Assembly: GCA_900757025.1 (NCBI GenBank)
Contig: CAAEMG010000089.1
Coordinates: forward strand, 1-6,222
Length of the DNA stretch: 6,222 nt
Source: Clostridia bacterium
Lineage (GTDB): Bacteria > Bacillota > Clostridia > Lachnospirales > Anaerotignaceae
Direction of reading: 5' to 3'
A program made the translations under genes and the position numbers. Shown here in pieces: positions 1-5,634 of this stretch. Below the pieces are notes generated by a model, which was not told the DNA's origin, made no database searches, and saw only the letters and a program-made list of their open reading frames with translations. Each line of letters starts with the position of its first letter. Positions within the stretch are counted from its first letter, which is position 1.

Positions 1-30
1 GGTTAAGAAAATTCATCTGTCCCTTTTTAC

Positions 31-36
31 GGAGGG
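31..36 (+). promoter_or_regulatory. Ribosome binding site of the serine recombinase
   Basis: The sequence ggaggg lies 8 bases before the ATG at 45, a strong Shine-Dalgarno match at normal spacing. It fixes the start, because the catalytic Tyr-x-Arg-x-Ser motif then begins at residue 20 as expected. No promoter fits in the 30 bases upstream, so the gene may be read from a gene or promoter left of the window. Confidence 0.8.
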
Positions 37-44
37 ATTTAATT

Positions 45-1667
45 ATGCGAGAGTTTTTATCCGAAAATGAAAGTTTTAAAAATACCGATGTGGCGGCTTT
101 GTATTTAAGACTGTCAAAAGAGGATATTGATAAAATAAACGGAGGTGACGACAGCGAGAGTATAAAAAACCAGAGAATATTGCTTACCGACGAAGCATTA
201 AAAAGAGGATTTATTATAGCAGATGTGTATTCCGATGATGATTATTCGGGAACGGACAGCGAAAGACCTGCCTTTAAAAGACTTATTGAGGACGCAAAGC
301 TGAAAAAATTCAATGTTATTTTGTGCAAGTCACAGTCACGTTTTACAAGAGATATGGAAACCGCTGAAAAATATATAAACAGAATATTTCCTTTGCTGGG
401 AATACGTTTTATAAGCATTGTTGACAATATCGACACAAACATTAAAGGAAATAAAAAAGCCCGACAAATAAATGCACTTATAAACGAATGGTATGTTGAA
501 GATTTATCGGACAATATAAGAAGTGTATTTCGTGCAAAAATGCAGTTGGGGCAATTTCTAGGTTCTTTTGCGTCATATGGCTACAAAAGAGATGAAAATG
601 ACAGGCACAAAATTGTTATAGATGAAGCAGCAGCAAGGGTAGTACAAAAAATTTTTGACTATTACTGCGAAGGATACGGCGTAAAGGCTATTTGCGACAA
701 ACTGTATGAAGAACAGATTCCCACACCTTCGGAATATAAAACAGACTGTGGGTTAAATTATAAAACACCTTATTCGGGAAAATACAAGGTAAGGTGCTTA
801 TGGGGAACGACAACAATTAAGAGAATTTTAAAAAATGAAACTTACATAGGCACGCTTATACAGGGCAGAGAGAAAAAAGTAAGCTACAAAAGCAAAAAAG
901 TTATTATTACGCCAAGAGAAGAATGGGTTATTAAAAAAAATAACCATGAACCGATTATATCTTATGAGCAGTTTTATAAGGTACAGGAAATGCAGCATTT
1001 AAGAAGAAGGTTTTCAAAAAAATCTGATAAAGGGAAACAATATCCGTTGGCAGGAAAAGTTTTTTGCAAAGACTGTGGTTCATCAATGGTTCGCAGCGGA
1101 ACAAAGGAATCGGGAGACAACTATTTGCGGTGCAGACTTTCGAGCAAAACAGCTTCAAGGGAATGCACAGGGCATACTATCAGCTACTTTTCTCTGGAGA
1201 AAACAATACTCGGAGAATTGAAAAAACATATAGGTGAATATATGTCAAACCAAGATAATTTTAATGCCGTTGAAGAAGGAATAAAGCTTCAAAACAATAC
1301 TTTATCCAAGGAAGAAAATAAAAGAAATGAACTGCTTTCGGAACAGGAACGTCTGAATGAGGGAATAAAGAAGCTTTATATGGATAAGTATATAGGAAGT
1401 ATAACGGAGGATATTTTTTACAGTCTCAAGGAGAATTTTGAAAAAAAGATAAAAAACAATAAAAGTGAAATTGAATTTATCGAAAACAAGATTGGTTTTA
1501 TAAAAAACAATGAGGAAAAAGAAGATAAATATAAAAAGATAATAGAGAAATGCACAAATTTTGAAAAACTTACAACGGAAATGGTTTTTGATTTTATAGA
1601 TTATGTTGAGGTATGCGAAAAAGACAAAAATAAAAATCAGAAGGTAATAATACACTGGAAATTTTAA
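45..1667 (+). CDS. Large serine recombinase (TndX/TnpX-type site-specific recombinase)
   Basis: This 540-residue cytoplasmic enzyme would excise and integrate a mobile element by cutting both DNA strands through a serine-DNA intermediate. The N-terminal resolvase domain (about 15-160) has the Tyr20-x-Arg22-x-Ser24 motif with Ser24 as likely nucleophile, Gln43, the DDYSGT motif (66-70) followed by Arg74, and the conserved arginines Arg99 and Arg102. The Recombinase domain (about 170-275) shows the usual GYKRD and DEAAARVVQKIFDYY stretches. A zinc ribbon follows with Cys341, Cys344, Cys363 and Cys374, then a charged coiled-coil region (about 405-495) typical of the C-terminal part that controls synapsis. 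The length is close to TndX of Tn5397. All key residues are present, so it is probably active. It is followed by a terminator and then by a truncated gene, suggesting that it lies at an element end. Its target site cannot be inferred. Confidence 0.93.
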   Translation: MREFLSENESFKNTDVAALYLRLSKEDIDKINGGDDSESIKNQRILLTDEALKRGFIIADVYSDDDYSGTDSERPAFKRLIEDAKLKKFNVILCKSQSRFTRDMETAEKYINRIFPLLGIRFISIVDNIDTNIKGNKKARQINALINEWYVEDLSDNIRSVFRAKMQLGQFLGSFASYGYKRDENDRHKIVIDEAAARVVQKIFDYYCEGYGVKAICDKLYEEQIPTPSEYKTDCGLNYKTPYSGKYKVRCLWGTTTIKRILKNETYIGTLIQGREKKVSYKSKKVIITPREEWVIKKNNHEPIISYEQFYKVQEMQHLRRRFSKKSDKGKQYPLAGKVFCKDCGSSMVRSGTKESGDNYLRCRLSSKTASRECTGHTISYFSLEKTILGELKKHIGEYMSNQDNFNAVEEGIKLQNNTLSKEENKRNELLSEQERLNEGIKKLYMDKYIGSITEDIFYSLKENFEKKIKNNKSEIEFIENKIGFIKNNEEKEDKYKKIIEKCTNFEKLTTEMVFDFIDYVEVCEKDKNKNQKVIIHWKF

Positions 1668-1722
1668 ATTTTGCTTTTTTGCCATGCCACTCAGTTTGCT
1701 GTTTAACAAAACAATAAATGTT

Positions 1723-1760
1723 AAAAGACAGAGTGATTTTCTTTCATTCTGTCTTTTTTT
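1723..1760 (+). terminator. Rho-independent terminator after the recombinase
   Basis: A 13-base-pair stem (1723-1735 with 1745-1757, one G-T wobble) encloses a 9-base loop and runs into seven Ts ending at 1760. It lies 56 bases after the recombinase stop. The left arm starts with four As, so the hairpin could also stop transcription from the other strand. Confidence 0.85.
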
Positions 1761-1772
1761 GTTGTTTCGAAA

Positions 1773-1795
1773 GTGCAAAATTTCCCGATTTGCAC
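1773..1795. repeat. Short inverted repeat in the recombinase / PIN-like junction region
   Basis: GTGCAAA at 1773-1779 is perfectly repeated in inverse at 1789-1795, with a 9-base spacer. It lies just past the terminator and just before the recognisable PIN-like sequence, in the interval where an element junction is expected. It could be an arm of an attachment site, an operator half-site pair, or chance in AT-rich DNA. No T tract follows it, so it is not a terminator. Confidence 0.3.
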
Positions 1796-1825
1796 AGGTG
1801 TATACATAAATGTTATAATGTTCCC

Positions 1826-2103
1826 TTCAGTTTGGCAGCACATAGCTGTGAAAATCGTTATTTAGAGGAAATTGAAAAATCCGGCTGTACTTTTGATACC
1901 TACAAGTTAGTTAATATGGGGAAAACGGATTGGATTTTTATATTGCCACAAGAGTTGGAGAGTTTTATGGCGGCGGGCATGAAGACCAAGTGGGAATTAT
2001 CAGCAAAGACCAAGGCTTTCATGCAGTGCGTGATTATTGGGACAACCAAGTAAACAGTGAATTCTCTTATGAAGGAACTGAAAAATCCGCCGGAAGAGTA
2101 TAA
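1826..2103 (+). pseudogene. PIN-like nuclease remnant, 5'-truncated and frameshifted
   Basis: When read through one frameshift this gives about 92 residues of the C-terminal half of a PIN-like (NYN/PIN_7-type) protein. The segment with CENRYLEEIEKSGC and TYKLVNMGK (to 1924) is in one frame, and LDFYIATRVGEFYGGG and GIISKDQGFHAVRDYW (from 1927) are in the next. In this family the consensus around the join is GKNGLDF; restoring one A to the run at 1922-1925 gives exactly that, so a single-A deletion explains the shift. Family members start with a hydrophobic strand and a DYENV motif carrying a catalytic Asp; nothing like that occurs upstream, so the 5' half is missing. The Asp of LDFYIA and the Asp of SKDQGF, equivalent to family acidic residues, remain. 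The gene stops at 2103 and overlaps the next open frame, suggesting a former operon. The product should be inactive. Family assignment is by motif memory. Confidence 0.65.
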
Positions 2104-2281
2104 ATACGCTTATGATTCCATTTCAAAGCTGTATGACGCATATATATCATTAACAAATTTGGCAACAGATCCAAGCGGAAGCTTGCAGACATATTCGCAG
2201 AATTTTAATGATGCAGACAGCGAAACCCTTAATTGCTTTAATGCTTTAAAAATATATCTTGAAGATTACAGAATCAATTAA
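2069..2281 (+). CDS. Small hypothetical protein, or N-terminal part of a broken larger gene
   Basis: This is a 70-residue frame starting at an ATG inside the last 35 bases of the PIN-like gene; a GTG at 2057 is an alternative start, and neither has a clear ribosome binding site. The product is soluble and mostly helical in appearance, with acidic and aromatic residues, a PPEEY start and a striking central LATDPSGSLQTYSQNFNDAD stretch that looks conserved rather than random. I do not recognise the family. The overlap suggests translational coupling to the PIN-like gene, so the two may have acted together. Removing one T from the pair at 2278-2279 would fuse it in frame to the next open frame, whose first ATG is missing, so it may be the N-terminus of one protein of about 250 residues rather than a gene of its own. 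Confidence 0.4.
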   Translation: MKELKNPPEEYKYAYDSISKLYDAYISLTNLATDPSGSLQTYSQNFNDADSETLNCFNALKIYLEDYRIN

Positions 2282-2818
2282 GATTTATAAGTTTTTGAAT
2301 AAAAATGAAGCAGGTGTAAGAGGCAGTTTTGACAGCATACGCCGAGCAAAAGAGGATGAGCGTATCGAAAAGAAAGACCGTATACGAATATTTATTGAAG
2401 ATGCCCTTAAACACGCAGATATATATGTAAACGGCGATAAAGCAAATATTTCGGCAAAGCAACTTGGGATATAGGAAATAAGCATGATTATTTTAATTTG
2501 ACAGATGAACTGATAAATTTGGAGCATAAGGCTTACGGAAATATGCCAAAGTGCAAAAGAAAAAAGGAAAATTTTTATGTTCAAAACGGGTGCTCTTTTC
2601 ATATGAAACATCATCTTATGGCGTATATAGACAGCCTTATTAAAAGAGATGAACATATATTTGAGTTCCGTGCAGAAGAAAGATTAAACAAAGCTGGCAC
2701 AGAAAAAGGCGTTACAAATTATATTTTGCAAAAACTGCATGAAAAAGGCAGTGGAAATTTTGGAATAAAAATATACTCCAACAGAAAAATTGGAGTATAT
2801 CGTATAGAAGTGTTTTGA
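2250..2818 (+). pseudogene. Frameshifted remnant of an unrecognised gene next to the PIN-like gene
   Basis: Two overlapping open frames make one plausible protein. The first (2250-2474) is rich in charged residues, with DSIRRAKEDERIEKKDRIR and FIEDALKHADIYVNGDK, and has no ATG; only TTG codons could start it. The second (2441-2818) continues with KYFGKATWDIGNKHDYFNL, HKAYGNMPKCKRKKENF, and a C-terminal part with SFHMKHHLMAYIDSL and GVTNYILQKLHEKG. Adding one A to the run at 2439-2441 joins them smoothly (GDKSKYFGKATWD), so a single-base deletion is the likely break. The second part has two cysteines and several histidines but no metal-binding motif I can name. I recognise no family and assign no function. 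It follows the PIN-like remnant and the small open frame on the same strand and was probably co-transcribed with them. Its last bases overlap the terminator of the convergent transpeptidase gene. Confidence 0.5.
2762..2800 (-). terminator. Rho-independent terminator of the L,D-transpeptidase gene
   Basis: On the minus strand an 11-base-pair perfect stem (2790-2800 with 2771-2781) with an 8-base loop is followed directly by TTTT and a further T-rich stretch. It lies about 90 bases beyond the stop of the transpeptidase gene at 2890. On the plus strand no T tract follows, so the orientation is leftward. It sits inside the last codons of the convergent decayed gene. Confidence 0.7.
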
Positions 2819-2838
2819 AGTTGTATCGGAAATAGAGG

Positions 2839-2880
2839 TTTGACGTACGGTTTTTTACAAGGCTTTATTTGTTCGTCAAA
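2839..2880. repeat. Inverted repeat between the convergent genes
   Basis: TTTGACG at 2839-2845 is repeated in inverse at 2874-2880, separated by 28 bases, in the 71-base gap between the decayed gene and the transpeptidase stop. The palindrome CGTACG overlaps the left arm. The long loop argues against a terminator. It may be folded 3' untranslated RNA or chance. Confidence 0.25.
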
Positions 2881-2889
2881 TCAAAATTC

Positions 2890-3867
2890 TTAATATGTTA
2901 AAGTTACGTTTTCGCCATCAATTTTAATTGCTGTTTTGGCTATTTTTGCGGCATCTGTAAGTTTTATAAATGTGTAACCGTTTACGATTTTGGCTGTTAT
3001 ATTAAAGTTTTCAAAGCCATATTTTATATTTATATTTTTTTCGGTAAAACCATAAGGCTTAATAAAATAATCAAGCACAGAATTTACTTTATAAACATAA
3101 TATTTTGATTTTTTAAATTCAAAGTTGTCTTTATCGGCATTGGCAAGATAGAAACCGTTGAAAAACTTGCCCATATCTTTTATGTATATGTAGTTTGTAT
3201 CTTCTATAAGGCAGCCTTTAATTGTTTTCTGTTTTTCGTTTATGTTGCAGTTTAATTCGTTTACAACAGCATAAGAATTTATTTTTACTTCTTCTTTTTT
3301 CCAAGGATTGTTTATGTCGGGGTCGGTTGGATCCCACCCACGTCTTTTTGCATCTGTTAAGTCAAGAACAGGAGGCTTTTCATAATTTGGCATAGCCTCG
3401 GAAGGGTCGTTGTATATTTTTACTGTTGTTCCCGAAGGACAGTTGTCATAAATCCATTTTGCGTCGGCAACCGTAAGACGTATACAGCCCATTGAGGCCG
3501 TAGTTCCCAGTTTTCCGTATTCAGGATATTCAAGGTCGTTTTTATTTTGTGTATAGTAAGGCACGGAATGGAAAAGAATATGTCCCGTTATTCTTGTGGC
3601 ATACTGACCGAATACATTGCCGAAAAGTGCACGCCAAACATATTTATTGCTTGTGTTAAATGTTCCGTCGGGAGTATCTTTTCCTGTGGAGCATATGAAA
3701 TTTTTTGTGTTTACGGTGTATTCGTTATTTTTATCGAGGGCATAAACCGAAACAAAATTTTTTGCTCTGTTTATTTTTATGTAATATGGATTTTTAATAT
3801 TTGCAAAGCATACCGACGAAAAAATAAAAATACATGACAGCATGGTGCACAAGAAGCGTTTGAACAT
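2890..3867 (-). CDS. Secreted L,D-transpeptidase (YkuD domain) with C-terminal stalk-like domain
   Basis: This 325-residue protein probably makes or remodels 3-3 cross-links in peptidoglycan outside the membrane. Residues 1-22 are a signal peptide (Lys/Arg, hydrophobic core, likely cleavage after CFA); the sequence before Cys20 is not a lipobox. The YkuD domain spans about 25-152: the STGKDTPDGTF stretch (60-70), His100 in ILFHS, and SMGCIR with the catalytic Cys128. After a linker rich in Pro, Asp and Trp (about 155-195), the remaining 130 residues resemble the copper-amine-oxidase-N-like domain common on clostridial exported proteins, ending in a strand pattern around YTFIKLTDAAKIAK and IDGENVTLTY; this may bind the cell wall. 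The start is fixed by aggaggt 4 bases upstream and by the signal peptide. It is monocistronic in this window, with its own promoter candidate and terminator. Erf/YkuD family membership is firm; the C-terminal call is weaker. Confidence 0.92.
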   Translation of the reverse strand: MFKRFLCTMLSCIFIFSSVCFANIKNPYYIKINRAKNFVSVYALDKNNEYTVNTKNFICSTGKDTPDGTFNTSNKYVWRALFGNVFGQYATRITGHILFHSVPYYTQNKNDLEYPEYGKLGTTASMGCIRLTVADAKWIYDNCPSGTTVKIYNDPSEAMPNYEKPPVLDLTDAKRRGWDPTDPDINNPWKKEEVKINSYAVVNELNCNINEKQKTIKGCLIEDTNYIYIKDMGKFFNGFYLANADKDNFEFKKSKYYVYKVNSVLDYFIKPYGFTEKNINIKYGFENFNITAKIVNGYTFIKLTDAAKIAKTAIKIDGENVTLTY

Positions 3868-3871
3868 GAGT

Positions 3872-3878
3872 ACCTCCT
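3872..3878 (-). promoter_or_regulatory. Ribosome binding site of the L,D-transpeptidase
   Basis: On the minus strand aggaggt lies 4 bases before the ATG (3867-3865). It is a near-perfect Shine-Dalgarno sequence, somewhat close to the start, and supports this start over any later Met. Confidence 0.85.
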
Positions 3879-3901
3879 AAAATATTACATTTATTAATAA
3901 A

Positions 3902-3930
3902 ATAATACATTATTTATCATTAACAAGCAA
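3902..3930 (-). promoter_or_regulatory. Candidate sigma-A promoter of the L,D-transpeptidase
   Basis: On the minus strand TTGCTT (3930-3925) and TATTAT (3907-3902) are 17 bases apart; the -10 has 5 of 6 and the -35 has 3 of 6 consensus bases. Transcription would begin near 3895, giving a leader of about 28 bases. In DNA this AT-rich such matches also arise by chance. Confidence 0.4.
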
Positions 3931-4157
3931 TAAATTTAAGAAAAGTTTAGAAGATTTTATTTTTAAAAACGGCATTGGGTTTTAAGAAAATTTTGATTTG
4001 GAAAAGCCCAAGGTTTTAATGGTAAAAAACATAATTTATCCATTTTAAAAAACTGCATTTTATTATCTATCTAATGAAAAAATTACATATATAATATACA
4101 AAATTACCGTTTAAATTTAAAATATTAGATTTTATGCTTAAAAATTATAGGTAGTTC

Positions 4158-4187
4158 TTGTAAATAATTAATAATTTGTGCTATTAT
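4158..4187 (+). promoter_or_regulatory. Candidate extended -10 promoter of the aminotransferase gene
   Basis: TTGTAA (4158-4163) and TATTAT (4182-4187) are 18 bases apart, and TG at 4179-4180 gives the extended -10 motif TGCTATTAT. Matches are 4 of 6 and 5 of 6. Transcription would start near 4194, leaving a leader of about 65 bases before the ATG. Confidence 0.55.
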
Positions 4188-4243
4188 GTAAAAGAATATA
4201 AATTCATAGGAAATGATTAAATATAAAATAAAGTTTTATTTAT

Positions 4244-4250
4244 AGGGGGA
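4244..4250 (+). promoter_or_regulatory. Ribosome binding site of the aminotransferase
   Basis: The sequence aggggga ends 8 bases before the ATG at 4259. It favours this ATG over the in-frame ATG three codons later. Confidence 0.7.
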
Positions 4251-4258
4251 CTTTAAGC

Positions 4259-5536
4259 ATGAACACAATGAAAAAAGAAGAACTGCTTGCCCTTAAAGAG
4301 CAGCTTGAAAAAGAGTATGCGGCAGTAAAGGCAAAAAATATATCTTTGGACATGTCAAGAGGCAAGCCTGCGGCACAGCAGCTTGACCTTTCTATGGGCA
4401 TTATGGACTGCCTTACATCAAAGGATACTCTTAAAGCAGAAAACGGAACAGATTGCAGAAACTACGGCGTTTTAGACGGTATTCCAGAGGCTAAAAGGCT
4501 TATGGCAGGCCTTATGGGTGTAAAAAGCGAAAATGTTATAGTTTACGGAAATGCAAGCCTTACAATTATGTATGATGCAATTTCAAGAGCCTATACCCAC
4601 GGCATTATGGGCAACACTCCTTGGTGCAAACTTGATAAGGTTAAATGGCTTTGCCCTGTTCCTGGCTATGACAGACATTTTGCCATTACAGAGCGTTTTG
4701 GCTTTGAAATGATAAATATCCCTATGAATGATGACGGCCCTGATATGGACATGGTTGAAAAACTTGTATCATCTGATGAAAGCATAAAGGGTATATGGTG
4801 CGTTCCAAAATATTCAAATCCAGGCGGTGTTGTATATTCGGACGAAACAGTAAAGAGATTTGCCGCTTTGAAGCCTGCCGCAAAGGATTTTAGAATTTTC
4901 TGGGACAACGCATACTGCGTACATCATCTTTATCCCGAAAAACCTGCCCAGATACTTAACATTATTGAAGAATGTGAAAAAGCAGGAAACCCAGACCTTG
5001 TGTATGAATTTTCTTCAACATCAAAAATTTCATTCCCGGGTTCCGGTGTAGCGGCTTTTGCTTCTTCCGCAAACAATATTGCCGATGTTAAAAAACAGCT
5101 TACGGTTCAGACAATAGGCTATGATAAAATAAATCAGCTTCGTCATGTAAAATTCTTTAAAGATGCTGAAGGAATAAAGGCTCATATGGTTAAGCACGCA
5201 GATATTATGCGTCCTAAATTTGAAATGGTTGAGGAAGTTTTTGAAAAAGAACTTGGCTCAAAGGGCATTACAAAATGGACAAAACCTATGGGCGGATATT
5301 TTATAAGCCTTGAAACTCTTGAAGGAACAGCAAAGAAAATTGTTGCAATGTGCAAAGAAGTTGGTCTTGTGCTTACTCCTGCCGGTTCAACACATCCTTA
5401 CAAAAATGACCCTAAGGACAATACAATAAGAATTGCACCTTCATTTCCTACAGTTGATGAGCTTAAAGATGCGGCGCAGATTCTTACGCTTTGCGTTAAA
5501 CTTGCAAGTGTTGAAAAAATACTTGAAAATAAATAA
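4259..5536 (+). CDS. PLP-dependent aminotransferase, aspartate aminotransferase type (Asp_aminotransf family)
   Basis: This cytoplasmic fold-type I enzyme of 425 residues moves amino groups between an amino acid and a 2-oxo acid, most likely aspartate/2-oxoglutarate. The N-terminus carries the SRGKP motif (33-37) characteristic of the subgroup that includes the corynebacterial aspartate aminotransferase. Further marks are RNYGVLDGIPEAKRL (67-81) and GNAS (97-100) for the phosphate end, PGYDRH (135-140) with the ring-stacking aromatic, Asn187 in KYSNPGG, Asp216 and Tyr219 in FWDNAYC, the Schiff-base Lys256 in SSTSKISFPGSG, and Arg391 in IRIAPSFP, the likely carboxylate-binding Arg. All are intact and the length is normal for the family. 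The next gene starts 98 bases downstream on the same strand and encodes a diaminopimelate-decarboxylase-like enzyme, which suggests a shared role in aspartate-family amino-acid metabolism. The exact substrate is an inference from the family. Confidence 0.9.
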   Translation: MNTMKKEELLALKEQLEKEYAAVKAKNISLDMSRGKPAAQQLDLSMGIMDCLTSKDTLKAENGTDCRNYGVLDGIPEAKRLMAGLMGVKSENVIVYGNASLTIMYDAISRAYTHGIMGNTPWCKLDKVKWLCPVPGYDRHFAITERFGFEMINIPMNDDGPDMDMVEKLVSSDESIKGIWCVPKYSNPGGVVYSDETVKRFAALKPAAKDFRIFWDNAYCVHHLYPEKPAQILNIIEECEKAGNPDLVYEFSSTSKISFPGSGVAAFASSANNIADVKKQLTVQTIGYDKINQLRHVKFFKDAEGIKAHMVKHADIMRPKFEMVEEVFEKELGSKGITKWTKPMGGYFISLETLEGTAKKIVAMCKEVGLVLTPAGSTHPYKNDPKDNTIRIAPSFPTVDELKDAAQILTLCVKLASVEKILENK

Positions 5537-5563
5537 GAATATAACGTAGTATATCCGTAATAT

Positions 5564-5592
5564 AAATTTTAGCTATTGACAGCCAAAATTTT
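5564..5592 (+). terminator. Weak hairpin between aminotransferase and decarboxylase genes
   Basis: The arms 5564-5574 and 5581-5591 pair over 11 positions with one A-C mismatch around the 6-base loop attgac. Only a single extra T follows before tcgg, so it is a poor intrinsic terminator and may only attenuate read-through or stabilise the upstream message. The loop and right arm contain a perfect TTGACA (5576-5581), but no good -10 follows. Confidence 0.3.
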
Positions 5593-5621
5593 CGGAGAAA
5601 GTTATTTCGGCAAAAACAATT

Positions 5622-5628
5622 AAGGAGA
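5622..5628 (+). promoter_or_regulatory. Ribosome binding site of the decarboxylase-like gene
   Basis: The sequence aaggaga ends 6 bases before the ATG at 5635, a good Shine-Dalgarno match that fixes the start of the partial gene. Confidence 0.85.
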
Positions 5629-5634
5629 ATTTAG

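Larger units (their letters stand above)
1..1825. mobile_element. Probable right-hand end of an integrated element carried by a large serine recombinase
   Basis: A complete large serine recombinase and its terminator end about 65 bases before the point where recognisable coding sequence of a PIN-like gene begins in mid-protein. Such recombinases usually sit at one end of the element they move, next to an attachment junction. I infer that the element body lies left of the window and that its right junction falls between about 1761 and 1826. The left end, the att core and any duplicated core are not visible, so the exact boundary is unknown. A recombinase left behind in the chromosome after other rearrangements is an alternative. 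Confidence 0.35.
3868..4258. other. AT-rich divergent intergenic region
   Basis: These 391 bases between the divergent transpeptidase and aminotransferase genes contain no credible open frame. They hold promoter candidates for both sides, a weak hairpin (TTGGG at 3975-3979 with CCCAA at 4007-4011, arms extended by A/T pairs), a perfect 12-base palindrome TTTAAATTTAAA at 4110-4121, and an isolated TATAAT at 4090-4095 with no matching -35. I see no riboswitch, T-box or small RNA that I could name. Confidence 0.7.

Noticed and set aside
1..30. End of an upstream gene
   Set aside because: Only 30 bases precede the ribosome binding site; an in-frame TAA at 4-6 exists, but nothing supports a protein end.
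1302..1778. Minus-strand open frame of 158 codons rich in Phe, Ile and Leu
   Set aside because: It lies opposite the recombinase coiled coil, whose Lys/Glu-rich AAA/GAA codons read as Phe/Leu on the other strand. No ribosome binding site.
1790..1819. TTGCAC and TATAAT spaced 18 bases apart as a promoter for the PIN-like remnant
   Set aside because: The -10 is perfect but the -35 matches only 3 of 6, and it sits at the probable junction before a gene with no start codon. Chance is the simpler reading.
1718..1825. Open frame running from an ATG at 1718 into the PIN-like sequence
   Set aside because: Its first 36 codons are the terminator hairpin and junction DNA read as protein. There is no ribosome binding site and no resemblance to a PIN-like N-terminus.
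2285..2656. Minus-strand open frame of 123 codons over the decayed gene
   Set aside because: The plus-strand frames give more protein-like sequence, and this one has no family resemblance and no ribosome binding site.
3547..3837. Plus-strand open frame of 96 codons within the transpeptidase gene
   Set aside because: Antisense to a well-supported gene with signal peptide and catalytic Cys; no ribosome binding site.
3975..4011. TTGGG...CCCAA hairpin as a terminator or riboswitch
   Set aside because: The loop is long, pairing is imperfect and no T tract follows on either strand. No known riboswitch core is present.
5576..5604. Perfect TTGACA as a separate promoter for the decarboxylase-like gene
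   Set aside because: At 16-19 bases downstream there is no acceptable -10 (aagtta, agttat, gttatt). It could only work with an activator, so I did not annotate a promoter.
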